NCBI GenBank assembly: GCA_024509875.1
Contig: JAMPIV010015262.1
Coordinates: forward strand, 46,775 to 110,774
DNA: 64,000 nt
Reading direction: 5' to 3'
From: Oreohelix idahoensis
Lineage: Eukaryota > Mollusca > Gastropoda > Stylommatophora > Oreohelicidae
In this document: in pieces, positions 11,056 through 24,400 of the stretch
How the letters are laid out: every line of letters starts with the position of its first letter
Position numbering within the stretch: the stretch's first letter is position 1
The notes under the pieces: generated by a model
The model's input: only the letters and a program-made list of their open reading frames with translations
Told to the model about the DNA's origin: nothing
Database searches by the model: none
Program-made: the position numbers and the translations under genes

Positions 11056-11622
11056 AGCAGTCAGCGGCCATCACGCCTGGTGGCGTCTTGTAGGGCAGCA
11101 ACAAATTGATTCCACTTTGCTCGGTCGGCGGCCATCCTTCGTACAGTGCCCCAACTGTGGTTCATTCTTTGCATCTCAGCTTCCACAGTTCTCCGCCAAG
11201 TTGTTTTTGGTCGGCCTCTCTTTCGCTTCCCTCGGGGGTCCATAGCATAGCTGTTCTTGTGATGGTATCAGGGTCCCTTCTGAGGACATGGCCAACCCAA
11301 CTCCAGCGTCTGCCAGCTTTGATGGTGTGCATGTCCTCCTGGTTACTCCGAATAAGTAGTTCTTGGTTGCTGATGGTGTTTGGCCAAAAGATTCGGAGAA
11401 TTTTCCTTAGGCAGATTGTGTGGAAAGAGGACAGTTTCGACATTTCCTTCTCTGTTACTCTCCAACATTCCGCACCATAGAGAAGCACAGAAAGTACACA
11501 GCTCTCATACAGTCTTAATTTGGTGTTTGTGCTGTACTGGGAAGACTTCCAAATGTTGTTGAGAACAGCAAAGGCTGTTCTCGCTTTATTCATTCTGTTG
11601 TTAATGTCCTTTGCCTCTGTGT
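11007..11622. repeat. 13-bp target-site duplication flanking the nested LINE
   Basis: The sequence tttgcctctgtgt occurs exactly at 11007-11019 and again at 11610-11622, immediately outside the LINE fragment. Both copies encode the same Gag residues (TQRQ) on the minus strand, so one is the original gag sequence and the other was made by insertion. A 13-bp duplication is typical of target-primed reverse transcription. Confidence 0.93.
11020..11609 (-). mobile_element. 5'-truncated LINE (family A) nested in gag
   Basis: On the minus strand it encodes the C-terminal end of a non-LTR reverse transcriptase polyprotein: LLYGAECWRVTEKEMSK, then ILRIFWPNTI, then WVGHVLRR and RTAMLWTPEG. It ends with an AT-poor 3' end, ggcggttatggatcaaagaa, and a short (AAG)n tail instead of poly(A). 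The fragment is 590 bp, lacks endonuclease and the RT catalytic core, and has a perfect 13-bp duplication. Relatives with the same 3' end lie at 31372-31755 and 55636-55972, and longer or degraded ones at 29322-30069 and 26040-26455. The insertion disrupts gag of an otherwise well-preserved element, so it is younger than the LTR insertion or its source copy. Confidence 0.92.
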
Positions 11623-12465
11623 GGGGGGTCTATAATTGCGGGGCCTATCATCTCGTTGTCGTGGGCGACTCCATTGCCTCCTGGCATGGTCAACTTCCAT
11701 AGGCTCATGCTCATCATAGTCCCTATATTCCGGTCGGGGTTCCCTACCTGCTCTTTGTTGGAACCTTCGGTGAAGATTTTCCTCCTGTATTGCTGCTTGG
11801 ATTGTTTCAGCAATGGTCTTGGTGTCTTTTCTAATGATATGCCTTCTGATATTTTCTGCCCTAAGGCCATCGGCAAATATCCCCACTAACTGTATTTCTA
11901 CCTCAGGTGTGGTAGGGATTTCTCCACAAAACGCCTCTTCTGCCATATTGAGGAATCTATCTCCAAAGAGTTGTACTGATTCGTCCCTTTCCTGTTTCAT
12001 GCTTCTAAGGACTGACCAAGCATGCATTTTGTCTATTATTTCCCCATATCTCTGGGTGAGCTCTTTCTTTAGGGACTCGTAGGTCTCTGTGGGGTACTGC
12101 TGGGACCTCCTTCTTAAAAAATCATTTACAAACGAATCAGAGCTCAACAGAGCGATTTTCTTTTTCTCTTCATCATTTGTTGTTTCTGCTATTGCCGCAA
12201 ATTTTTCTATGTCGGCCAACCATCTCCTGAATTTCTTCTTATCTCCCTCGAATGGTTGTACTATGGACCTAACTTGGGATAATTTTGCATAACTGCTATT
12301 CTTTTCTAAGTTCTCAGTAAGGCGCTGTAGCGCTATCAATGTGGGTTCCTCCATATTTGGATTGACTGGGGGCTGCAACGGTTGTGCATTTACAGGTTGG
12401 TTCTGGGGTTGTTGTTGTTGTTGGTCCACACCAAGCTGTTGAAAATTATGTAGTAAATTTTCCAT
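11590..12465 (-). pseudogene. gag: Gag 5' part (capsid region) of the young Ty3 element
   Basis: It starts at ATG 12463-12465 with a Gln/Pro-rich N-terminus and continues through a helical capsid-like region (for example VQPFEGDKKKFRRWLADIEKF and YGEIIDKMHAW), then an Arg-rich segment ahead of the zinc knuckle. This matches the Ty3/gypsy retrotransposon Gag family. Genuine Gag sequence ends at the 13-bp duplication near 11610-11622; the last residues before the stop at 11590 come from the inserted LINE. It is the beginning of a broken gene in this copy. Confidence 0.88.
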
Positions 12466-12895
12466 GGTCTGTGATCTCTAGTTATTCGCTTTATCAAAGA
12501 GAAGTGGTCACAGGCACCACTTTGAGATGTGTTTTCCTGCTCAATACCTTTTTTTAATGAGGACTGATCACGGGCACCAAGTTGCGATGTGTGGCCGGGT
12601 AGGGTAGTGGGGATTGCTGTTTTGAATCGAGAGTATTAGATTTTGATTACTAGCTAGCCTGCTAGAGGTGATGATTTCTCTCTACAGACTTACAGGAATT
12701 TACCAGGTTCGGGGATAATCCTCTAAGATGTTTTATTTTTTAGAGCAGATGGTTATTGTTTGTGTTGCACCTGCAGCGATTTGCTTTGGTATGATACTTT
12801 AGTAATTTGTATGATGGCCACTTGCAAAACATATGATTCGTCAACAGCATTTGAGTTCAATGAAACAACTGTTTTATTTAACTTTCAACAAGAAC
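12466..12895 (-). other. Leader of the Ty3 element with duplicated primer-site-like motif
   Basis: Between gag and the 644-bp repeat there is a 430-bp leader. On the minus strand a 32-bp motif containing TGGTGCCYGTGA occurs twice, at 12559-12590 and 12499-12530, identical at about 25 of 32 positions. TGG-starting words like this are the form of tRNA primer-binding sites. A minus-strand AATAAA lies at 12873-12878. Together these suggest the functional LTR may run on from 12896 to about 12590, with the outer end of the 3' LTR missing. No primer site is seen directly next to 12896. Confidence 0.5.
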
Positions 12896-13539
12896 TGGGT
12901 TAAGTCAAATGGTAACCACATCAAATTTTCATAATAGCATGTCGACATTTATAAACCAGCGTGAAGGTTCAATATATTATTTCTAAGATGCAACATTCCT
13001 TTTTCCCAACATCAGGATCTTCCTTGGTAAGCATATCGGTCAATTATATGCCTATTTTGTTTTCATTGTTGCACATCTTGGAACATAGCCCTACTTGGGT
13101 TATGACCGTCAGCTCTATCTTTTTAAGTATGTTATGTTTTTCCTACTTACAAAGTTTTGGAATCCATAAACACTTCCACAATTAATTGAATATACACAAC
13201 TGTGTCTGAAGTTGATGTCCTCAACTGAAATCTACACTGATTAGACAAAGCATGTCCTTGCTTTCACGCTCTCAGTTCAATACTGCCTAAAAACATGGCT
13301 TCGCCTCCCGTTCATTTCTGGGAAAAGGGAAGGACTGAGCTTAACCATTGGTTAGAAATCACGTGACTAACGCAACTCTGCAACCGAAGCTTGGCCTAAA
13401 ATAATGCGTGGCGTTTCCAAGCTAAAACTGGCCTAATTGAACATCTGCGTTAAGATTTTCTTTTATCTTCTGTTTCTATAAAAATTTATTTTATGTTAAT
13501 ATAGTCTATATCTGAAAACTCACGGTATACGCGGTTACA
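12896..13539 (-). repeat. 5' LTR of the young Ty3 element
   Basis: This is the second copy of the 644-bp repeat, with the same length and ends as 883-1526 (TGTAACC...AACCCA on the minus strand). A TATA-like run (TTTTTATAGAAACAG on the minus strand, near 13470-13485) lies near its upstream end and could act in the U3 promoter. Confidence 0.9.
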
Positions 13540-14747
<1,208 letters not shown>

Positions 14748-14851
14748 CATGTGCGTTATCTCGCTCCTAACATATTAGAAAGAACCGCAAAATTGATGCG
14801 CAGAACTCATTCAACTAAAGTTCTTAAATGCACAATTCTTTTTTTTTACAG

Positions 14852-15421
14852 TTCCTGCTTGAAGATACAGGCTTATGAAATTGTAACAAATAAAAGAAAG
14901 ATCCAAGGAGGCCCCTGCAGATCACGTAGGCAAGAATCAGTTCAGTGGAACGTTAACACCCAATAACGATACTATGGCGTCAGCCCAGATTTGCCTGGAA
15001 GATGTTAACGCTAGAACCAGGAAAGACATTGTGGACGTAACTGAATCTACCTGGGATCGAGGATTAGTTGGGAGAGGACGCGATGCGGGTAATCTAAATC
15101 ACTTTGATTTCAAGGTTACTGGTGTAAAGAGACTAAACAATAATAGGCTGGTGCAATCATACAAAGAGTGCAAAGCGAAAATAATTGGCAGACGATACTT
15201 GTCTGGGGTAATTGAAAACATCCCGCCAAAATTGGGAGACTTATATCGGAACCAAAGAAATCTACATATGAATGAGTTATATTTGTTCCATGGCACAGAT
15301 GAAGCTGCTGCCAAGCGTATAATTAGAGAGGGATTTGATCCATCTCGCACTGACCCGAGAGCCATGTTTGGTCAGGGAATCTACTTTACAGAAAAATTTA
15401 CAAAAGCCGACCAGTACACAG
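14852..15421 (+). other. PARP exon 1 (first supported), ATG at 14974
   Basis: A polypyrimidine tract and ACAG end at 14851; the exon runs to CACAG|GTATG at 15421/15422. The reading frame has TAA at 14884 and then ATG at 14974 in a good Kozak setting (A at -3, G at +4). It codes for 149 residues, phase 1 at the donor, covering the first half of the catalytic fold including LYLFHGTDE and MFGQGIYFTE. Sequence before the ATG would be 5' UTR. Confidence 0.85.
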
Positions 15422-18400
15422 GTATGTTTATTTTATCCTAAATGATTAGCAAATATCACAAAACATTAAACATTTCTTATTTTCTATGATTATAGTACAT
15501 ATATGTACATTTAGCACAGAAATCATCATGATTATCTCAATTAGTTGCAAAATTTAAAATGACCCTTCTAGAGTCGCTACCAACTGAATTTTGTCCCTGA
15601 TCTACGTATACATTTAAATTTTGTTAACATTCAAATTTAGCGCTGTAAATAATGCCACAGATACATTCTTATAGCTCCACCAGTTTGCAGAATGATTATG
15701 TGTCTACGCCATTGTAGTGGTGTTGATGGTATTGTATGATGGTGATATTACTAAATGTAATTGTATGAGGCCAGCTGTGAAGGCTCCTGAGATAAAATGT
15801 AGTTGTGAATTGTCAGAAGGCCTTTCTTGCTACCACTACGACCTCACACTTAATTTTTTTTAATGAATGTGGCTACGTAAAGTGTCTAGGGTTATGCTAT
15901 GTAGTGTGGTGTAATAGGTTATAGATATACCCACAGATATTTAACAAGACTAATAATATTAACAAATGTTAAAATACACTGAACTAACTCACGTGTGTAA
16001 ATTTTTTGATAAAATTATATTACATTTATTTTGTTCTGGATCAATTTTTTAGGTTGACCAGAACTTAAAAGGATTTAGAGATTATGAAAGAAATGCATGG
16101 AATATTATATCATAAATGCAATAGTGTACATATATATGTACTATACTAGTTCGTTTTATTAAAATGTTCTAGTAGTCATCTACTTGGGAGGATATTTACT
16201 GTTTGTGCTGTTGGGGTGGCCTCATCACACCTGTCTATATTGACTACACAGTGTCCAGAAAATGGTGGGAATTTTTATGGGGTATTAGTAACTAAACTGC
16301 GTTGGTGAATGTCCAGCAGACCAGAGGCTCACTCATCTCGTCATTGTAGCTCTGGTGCTGAAATCAGGTGGTCCCACCTCTCCGTGCTGGCGGGCAATAA
16401 TGGTGGTCTCTGTCACAAGTACTGCACAGATACACTCGAGTAAAGTCACCAACTGAATAGACACTGCTTGGTTGACAACAGAAACTCGCAGCTCTGCAAT
16501 CAAAGTATGGGCCATGTGTCAAAATCTATTCTCTACCCACGTCTGGACACAACACTGACACAACAACCACATCATACAGACAGGTCAGATCTCTCTGACC
16601 AAACAGCACATTTACCATGGTGGTTTTACATCAGATAGATCCTCCCAGACTATAGATTCTGAAAAATATTTATTAGTTGTCTGTCCTAAAAGAGGATAGG
16701 TAATATGTTTCATTATTCTCAACACTTGATCTGTCTTGCATAATCCTTGCTGGAGTTTATGTACATTGTTGGTCCCTAGACCCTGACTAGGGCGGGGGGT
16801 CTAGAGCAAATCCCTACTTGTTTGTAAGGCTAGATTTCGATATGGCAGTATCAAATCACTCGAACATGAAACAATATTCAAAATATATATAAGGAAATAA
16901 TTTCAATCTTACCAGATTATGAATAAATAACACAGAACTGCTAGCAAAACTCAGCTGAGCTGCTGGCTATAGTATGGCGTCCCTAAATTTCTTACACTTT
17001 CTTTCATATGGAAATCACCACACTTTAAAATCTGTGTCTATCACTGAACAACTATTGAAGAATGGCCCCACTTTCGCGTCTGAGCGCTAATGATATGATT
17101 GTCTGTGGCCAATCACTGCCTAGGTTTATTTAAAATTTCAAATTTCCTACCATAAAGTCATTTCAGTCATGCTTCAGTCAAGTATGGATGGTTATCTGTT
17201 AGTCTGTCCGTCTCTACTTGTGTTTCTACAAAATGTACTCGATTTTTGAACCAACCTTTCTCTCCCCTCCAAAATTTTGTCGTTAAAAGTTATTTTTAGA
17301 CACAGCCACCACAAATATCCCTTCTCTTCCATACTACGTAGATTTGAACACCTGCGTTTCGAGGTCGTGTTTTTTTGTGCAATTAGCGACACTTTTAGAT
17401 TCAATACAGTCTGTCGATGATGTGAACAACACTGTCTTTTGTCATTATCTTCAATATTATCTATCCGTCTGTAAAAGTAAGAACATATTAGTTCACTGCT
17501 CAGAATAGGCCATCCGGCCAGCTAATTTTTATATTCCTAACATTAATATTAAGAAAAAAAGTACTTTTTAAATTTTGTAATATTCCAAACATCTGCGTTT
17601 TAGCCGCTGAATTCAAATCAAGGGCTTGGTATTGCAAAAGCGTCCAATAAATGACTGTGGCGTATTATATCTAAGGTCCCTTCTGTCGAGTTGCTTACTT
17701 TTTATGTCAACTTGGGAAACGTGACTTTTCTCCGTTTTCCCCCCCCAATTGCGTCTCCTTAGCCTTTCTAGTCTCACGCAATCTTTCCAGTCATATTTTT
17801 TTCCTTTTTGATCCGCCGTTCCCCTCCTGTTTAGCAAGTCAATTATTATGGAGGATGATGACCCGCGGTCTAGGCGATCATGTACTATTCGCAGCCTACG
17901 CATTATGTTTTTATCCTTAAATGTTATCTTTGGAGGGATTTTACCGTTGTATCTCTGTCAATTTCACTACACATCTCCCCACTTGAAAACATGCCTATGG
18001 CAAGTTCCAAAACCAGCGATACACATAGGTAAAATTACTCCTCACGTCTGCCACTACTCTAATTTTGATCACAGGGGTGCCGACTGAGGAAATCTGCACC
18101 GACATTCAATTTGCCTGGGATATATTGGATACTGAACTGATAAGGTTGAAGCAATAAAGACCACCTCAGCAATCTTGCGTTTCCATGCTTAGCCTGAGAC
18201 AAGAACACGAGAGGCTGATGGTCCGTCTCCACCACAAATGTCCTACCATACAGATAGATTTGAAACTTCTTTATTGCCCAGATTAATGCTAAACATTCTT
18301 TTTCGCTTGTGGAGTATCCTTGTTCCGCCTTATTCAATTTGCGGCTTGCATAAGCGACTGGTTTCAGTTCCCCATCAGGTGAAGATGATCTTTGCAACAA

Positions 18401-21400
18401 AGCCCCTCCTAGTCCTACATTACTTGCATCGGTTCTTAAGACAAAGTCCTGTGTCAAATCAGGCAGTTTGAGAATAGGCTTGCTAGTGAGTTTTTCCTTT
18501 AACTCTTGGAACGCTAGTTCACATTGTGCAGTCCAAATAATTTTATCTGGAAGTCCTTTGCGAGTCAGATCAGTCAGAGGAGCACAAATAGCGTTAAAAT
18601 TTTTGATGTATTTCTGATAAAATCCGCATAACGACACAAATGATCGCACGTCCTTTTTGTTTGCGGCCTAGGTGCTCTCTGCAGTTTTTCCAAGTTCTTA
18701 GGATCAGGGGTCATATTACCCTGATATACAGTGTGTCCCAAGAATTCCAACTCTTTGCATCCAATACAACATTTTGTTGGCCTAGCAGTTAATTTCGCCT
18801 CCCGAAGTCTATCAAACAACATCTCCAGAGCTTCAATGTGTTCTTCAAATGTCTCTGTGGCGACGAGAATATCATCCATGAAATTCGTGATACATGGGTT
18901 ATTCAGGGGATCCAACAATTTGCGCATACATCCTTGAAAACACACTCGGAGCATTTTTCAGTCCGAATGGTAGCATATTGAATTCATAATGTCCATCCGA
19001 AGTGCTAAAAGCCAAATAAGGTCTCACTTCAGGCTTCACTGGGATCTGGTAATAGCCTTTACTAAGATCCACTTTTGAAAAGTATTTTGCCTTGTTCAGT
19101 CTGGCAAATAACTGTTTTGTGTCTGGTAATGGATCCACTTGTCCTTCTGTGACAGCATTCAGTTTCCTGTAATCTATGCACAGTCTGTGTTCCCCAGACG
19201 GTTTCTCAACAAAACGACACTAGAACTAAAAGATGATTCACTGTGCGAAATAATCCCCTCCTTCAACAAATACTCTATTTCTTCCTTCAATGCCTTCTCC
19301 TTCGCGAACGGAATAGAATAGGCTCTCATACAGATTGGGTTTGAGTCTACCAGTTTCATGTCATACTGTAGCAAATTTGTATGGCCTGGTTTATCTGTTA
19401 ATACATCTGTATGTTCCTCCAGATACTTGTTGAACTCTCTCCCTCTGGTTTTTAGTCAGGTGCTTACTGACTTTTACCTGTGCTGCTGTTTCACAAGGAT
19501 GTAATGGGTATTCATGTGAGGTGAGTGGTTCTTTTTTGCATCTGGGTTGCAATAGCCAAGGTCAATAAGGGGGTGCTTTCCTGGAGTGGTCTGTCCAGAT
19601 ACTTCTTTAACAGGTTTACATGATAAACTTTTTCCTTCCCCTTTTGGTCAATTTTATAGTTTGTTCTAGACACCTTCTCTAGAACCGTATATGGACCTTG
19701 CCAACCAATTTGTAATTTATTCTGGCTTCCGGGTAGTAGAAGCAGCACCTTCTCTCCGACTGCCAGTTCCCTGTCCTTTGCCTTCCTATTAAAATATGCG
19801 GCATGTTTCTTCCTGGCTTGTTTCAAATTATCATTTGCCAGTTTCCATCCAGCTTTCAAACGAGTGGTCAGTTCGTTCACATATTGATACGATGAGGTAA
19901 CAGTCTCTTCCGCCTTCTCATCTGTCCAGGTCCTTAATAAAGTTACATCTGGATCTTTAATTTATCATACGTATTTTTTCCTGGAACCCGTCGGGTCCCG
20001 TCCATTAGAAGCTTTATAATGAGGACTTTTCTTCCTAGAATCATCACTCACAAATCGACCACTACCAATTTTTTTCTTGGGTTTATCTCCCCACTTTAGA
20101 TTGCTTATGAGAGATCTTCGCTCTCTTTTCTGTTCTTCCAGCTTATATAATCCTGACCGAGGGATTGTCAGATTATTCTGGGTTAAATTTCTTCTTTGTA
20201 CTTGTCGCATAGTGGCCATGTTAATCCATTCAAGTGACGACTGGGTGTGAAAAGGGGCTCCCATTCCACTTTGTCTACCTGAGTATAATTAGTTTTCCTT
20301 TCAGGCCTAATTTTGCCCCGTGGCGTTTCTAGGTCCTGCACATATTTTCCCTTTGTGGGTGTTCCCTCATGAAATACGCCACATGCTTCTACAAAGTTTT
20401 CAACATCGACATTTACGTCGGGCCAATAGTATTTTCGAGCAATCTTTTGGCAGATGGTACCGACTTTCTCATGGTCACCATCTTTTCCAACATGTAAGCT
20501 CCTTATTAAGTTTGCCCTATATATCTTGGGAAGAACTAACTGTCCGTGACCAGTGGATCTAGTTCCTGTCTTCCTGTATAATAGTTTGTTCTTCATGAAA
20601 TATTCCCCCTTGCTCGGAGGTGTGTGGCATTTGGGCAATTTTTTAAAACAGGGCTTGAGTGTCCTATCCTCAGCCTGCGCCTTCCTCATCTCCTCTGGAT
20701 GAGCATTTATAGGTTCACCTTCTTCCTCCTTCTTCTGTGACCTGGTCTGCACTGTCGCCATGATCACAGGTTTCTCGGGGTTCCCCAAGAAGACGTATCT
20801 ACACCCCAATATCAGAGGGTAGATTGGTTCATCTATCACTGCTGCTCTGATTTCTCCTTCCACATAGCGAGTTTTCACCGTTATCCTTGCGATGGGAAGT
20901 GTCATGAGTGGTATGTCCTTAGTCGCCCCTTGTATTTCCACGGTTTCTGTGGTATACTGACTTGGGTCCACTAGGCTAGACTTCACAACTGAATCATAAT
21001 CCAAACCTGTATCATAAAGGCACCTTATGGTGACCCCATTACAAATAACATCCTCACAAACTGGGGGGTGATAAGGTTCCTGTTGTCCCTTAGGATTAAC
21101 CTTTAATCTTTGCGTCCCCGACTTCATTGCAGCAATGTTTGAAGGTTTCCTTCTACAAAATTCGGTGTTATGGTTATCCTTCTTGCACCATTTACACCAT
21201 CTTTTTCCTTGGTTCATCGGTTTTCTTTCATTGAACTTTTGGTCATTGAACTGTGAGTTTCTGTCGCGATAGTCATTTCTTGGCCGCTCAAAGTTTGTCC
21301 TACCTTTATTTCCCTGCTCTCTATTATCAAATTTATTAATTGCTGTGGAGCTTTAAAATTGTCTATGTGCTTCTTTTTAGCACCACTTACCTCTGCCTGG

Positions 21401-24400
21401 GCTGCCTGATACCTCTCAGCAACATTTAAAATTTCCCCCAACTTCTCTGCACCTTGTTCCATGAGAAATTTTCTCATGTCTGGAGCCATGGACTCTCTCA
21501 ATTGCTCAATCATGATCATTTCTTTAAGATCTTGGGTCTTCCCCAGAGCCGTCCATTTCTCCAAATAGGTTTCTAGTCTAGCAGAGAATTGGTGGTATGT
21601 CTCCCCAGACAACAGTTTGGCATTTCTAAATTTCTTACGATAAAATTCACCATTCTTCTCGTACCTTAATAACAAAGCCTGCTTTAACATGTCATAATTG
21701 TCTTGGTCTTCCCTGTTCATTTTAGCAAATACTTCATAAGAAGTACCTCTCAATCCCTGTGATAGCTTTAAGCTCCACCTCTCTCTCTCTAACCCATATG
21801 TAGTAGCTAATAACTCAAAACGTCCTAGGTACCCCTCTATGTCATCGTCTTTTTCAACAAAATGGTCTAAATGAAACCCCATAGCTGAGTTTGAGGCTCC
21901 CAGACTGGGCGTAGCATCTGAGGCAAAAGGGCTGGCAACCATTTTCAGGAGCCTGGCCTTGTAATTCCAGCTCCCTTAGTCGTAATTCGTGCCCCTCTGC
22001 AACCTTCTATCTTCTGCCTCCCTTTCGGCGTCAACCTTTTTTCTTCTGCCTCCCTTTCGGCCTTTTTATCTTCTGCCTCCCTTTGCTGTCGTTTTTCTTC
22101 TGCCTCAATCTGCAGCCTCTTAGTCCAGCCTCTAACTTCTTCTCTTCAACCAACCTGTCAGACTCCAATTTTCTTTCAGCCTCTTTTTCTAATCTCCTTT
22201 CTTCCCGTTCAATATATTTATCACATTCAGCCGTTACGTATTGAATTAAAATTTGACCATCCATTCCCATCTCCTTCGCGGTGAGCACAGCAGCTGATCT
22301 AAATTTTGCCAGCTCCGCCATACTTTTTAGACAATATAATAATATACAAGATAAATCTCTAACCAGTAAATACACTAAGTACTTCTTATGACTATAGTCT
22401 AACCAATTCTAACTAACCAGTTAACTAATTAATTATTACTGGCTGTGAAGATTCACCAACTTTTATCTGCAGGGACACTTTTAATTTTAAAGGAAATTTT
22501 ACAATTTATTTCCCTACTTTTATTTCTCCCACCAGGAGATCCTAATATTACTGTTGGGCTAATTATCCCTGGACAAGACCCCAATATATGTAGTGGTGTT
22601 GATGGTATTGTATGATGGTGATATTACTAAATGTAATTGTATGAGGCCAGCTGTGAAGGCTCCTGAGATAAAATGTAGTTGTGAATTGTCAGAAGGCCTT
22701 TCTTGCTACCACTACGACCTCACACTTAACTTTTTTTTAATGAATGTGGCTACGTAAAGTGTCTAGGGTTATGATATGTAGTGTGGTGTAATAGGTTATA
22801 GATATACCCACAGATATTTAACAAGACTAATAATATTAACAAATGTTAAAATACACTGAACTAACTCACGTGTGTAAAATTTTTTGATAAAATTATATTA
22901 CATTTATTTTGTTCTGGATCAATTTTTTAGGTTGACCAGAACTTAAAAGATTTAGAGATTATGAAAGAAATGCATGGAATATTATATCATAAATGCAATA
23001 GTGTACATATATATGTACTATACTAGTTAGTTTTATTAAAATGTTCTAGTAGTCATCTACTTGGGAGGATATTTAATGTTTGTGCTGTTGGGGTGGCCTC
23101 ATCACACCTGTCTATATTGACTACACAGTGTCCAGAAAATGGTGGGAATTTTTATGGGGGTATTAGTAACTAAAGGGCTTTGGTGAATGTCCAGCAGACC
23201 AGAGGCTCACTCATCTTGTCGTTGTAGCTCTGGTGCTGAAATCAGGTGGTCCCACCTCTCCGTGCTGGCGGGCAATAATGGTGGTCTCTGTCACAAGTAC
23301 TGCACAGATACACTCGAGTAAAGTCACCAACTGAATAGACACTGCTTTGTTGACAACAGAAACTCGCAGCTCTGCAATCAAAGTATGGGCCATGTGTCAA
23401 AATCTATTCTCTACCCACGTCTGGACACAACACTGACACAACAACCACATCATACAGACAGGTCAGATCTCTCTGACCAAACAGCACATTTACCATGGTG
23501 GTTTTACATCAGATAGATCCTCCCAGACTATAGATTCTGAAAAATATTTATTAGTTGTCTGCCCTAAAAGAGGATAGGTAATATGTTTCATTATTCTCAA
23601 CACTTGATCTGTCTTGCATAATCCTTGCTGGAGTTTATGTTTTTATTTTACATTGTTGGTCCCTAGACCCTGACTTGGGCGGGGGGTCTAGAGCAAATCC
23701 CTACTTGTTTGTAAGGCTAGATTTCGATATGGCAGTATCAAATCACTCGAACATGAAACAATATTCAAAATATATATAAGGAAATAATTTCAATCTTACC
23801 AGATTATGAATAAATAACACAGAATTGCTAGCAAAACTCAGCTGAGCTGCTGGCTATAGTATGGCGTCCCTAAATTTATTACACTTTCTTTCATATGGAA
23901 ATCACCACACTTTAAAATCTGTGTCTATCACTGAACAACTATTGAAGAATGGCCCCACTTTCGCGTCTGAGCGCTAATGATATGATTGTCTGTGGCCAAT
24001 CACTGCCTAGGTTTTTTTTTTCAAATTTCCTACCATAAAGTCATTTCAGTCATGCTTCAGTCAAGTATGGATGGTTATCTGTTAGTCTGTCCGTCTCTAC
24101 TTGTGTTTCTACAAAATGTACTTGATTTTTGAACCAACCTTTCTCTCCCCTCCAAAATTTTGTCGTTAAAAGTTATTTTTAGACACAGCCACCACAAATA
24201 TCCCTTCTCTTCCATACTACGTAGATTTGAACACCTGCGTTTCGAGGTCGTGTTTTTTTTGTGCAATTAGCGACACTTTTAGATTCAATACAGTCTGTCG
24301 GTGATGTGAACAACACTGTCTTTTGTCATTATCTTCAATATTATCTATCCGTCTGTAAAAGTAAGAACATATTAGTTCACTGCTCAGAATAGGCCATCCG

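Larger units (their letters stand above)
883..13539 (-). mobile_element. Young Ty3/gypsy-type LTR retrotransposon with a LINE nested in gag
   Basis: Two direct repeats of 644 bp bound a minus-strand gag-pol. Reading on the minus strand gives 5' LTR, leader, gag, a -1 frameshift site, pol (protease, RT, RNase H, integrase), a 3.6-kb non-coding tract, then the 3' LTR. By eye the two repeats differ at one base, which implies recent insertion. Pol is open over 1721 codons, but gag is cut by a LINE fragment, so this copy cannot make intact Gag. The five bases outside the repeats (acatt at 878-882, catat at 13540-13544) do not form a duplication. A possible reason is that the real LTR extends past 12896 (see leader entry) and the outer end of the 3' LTR is lost. 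Pol domain order and the D,D(35)E integrase place it in Ty3/Metaviridae; the clade is not assigned. Confidence 0.93.
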
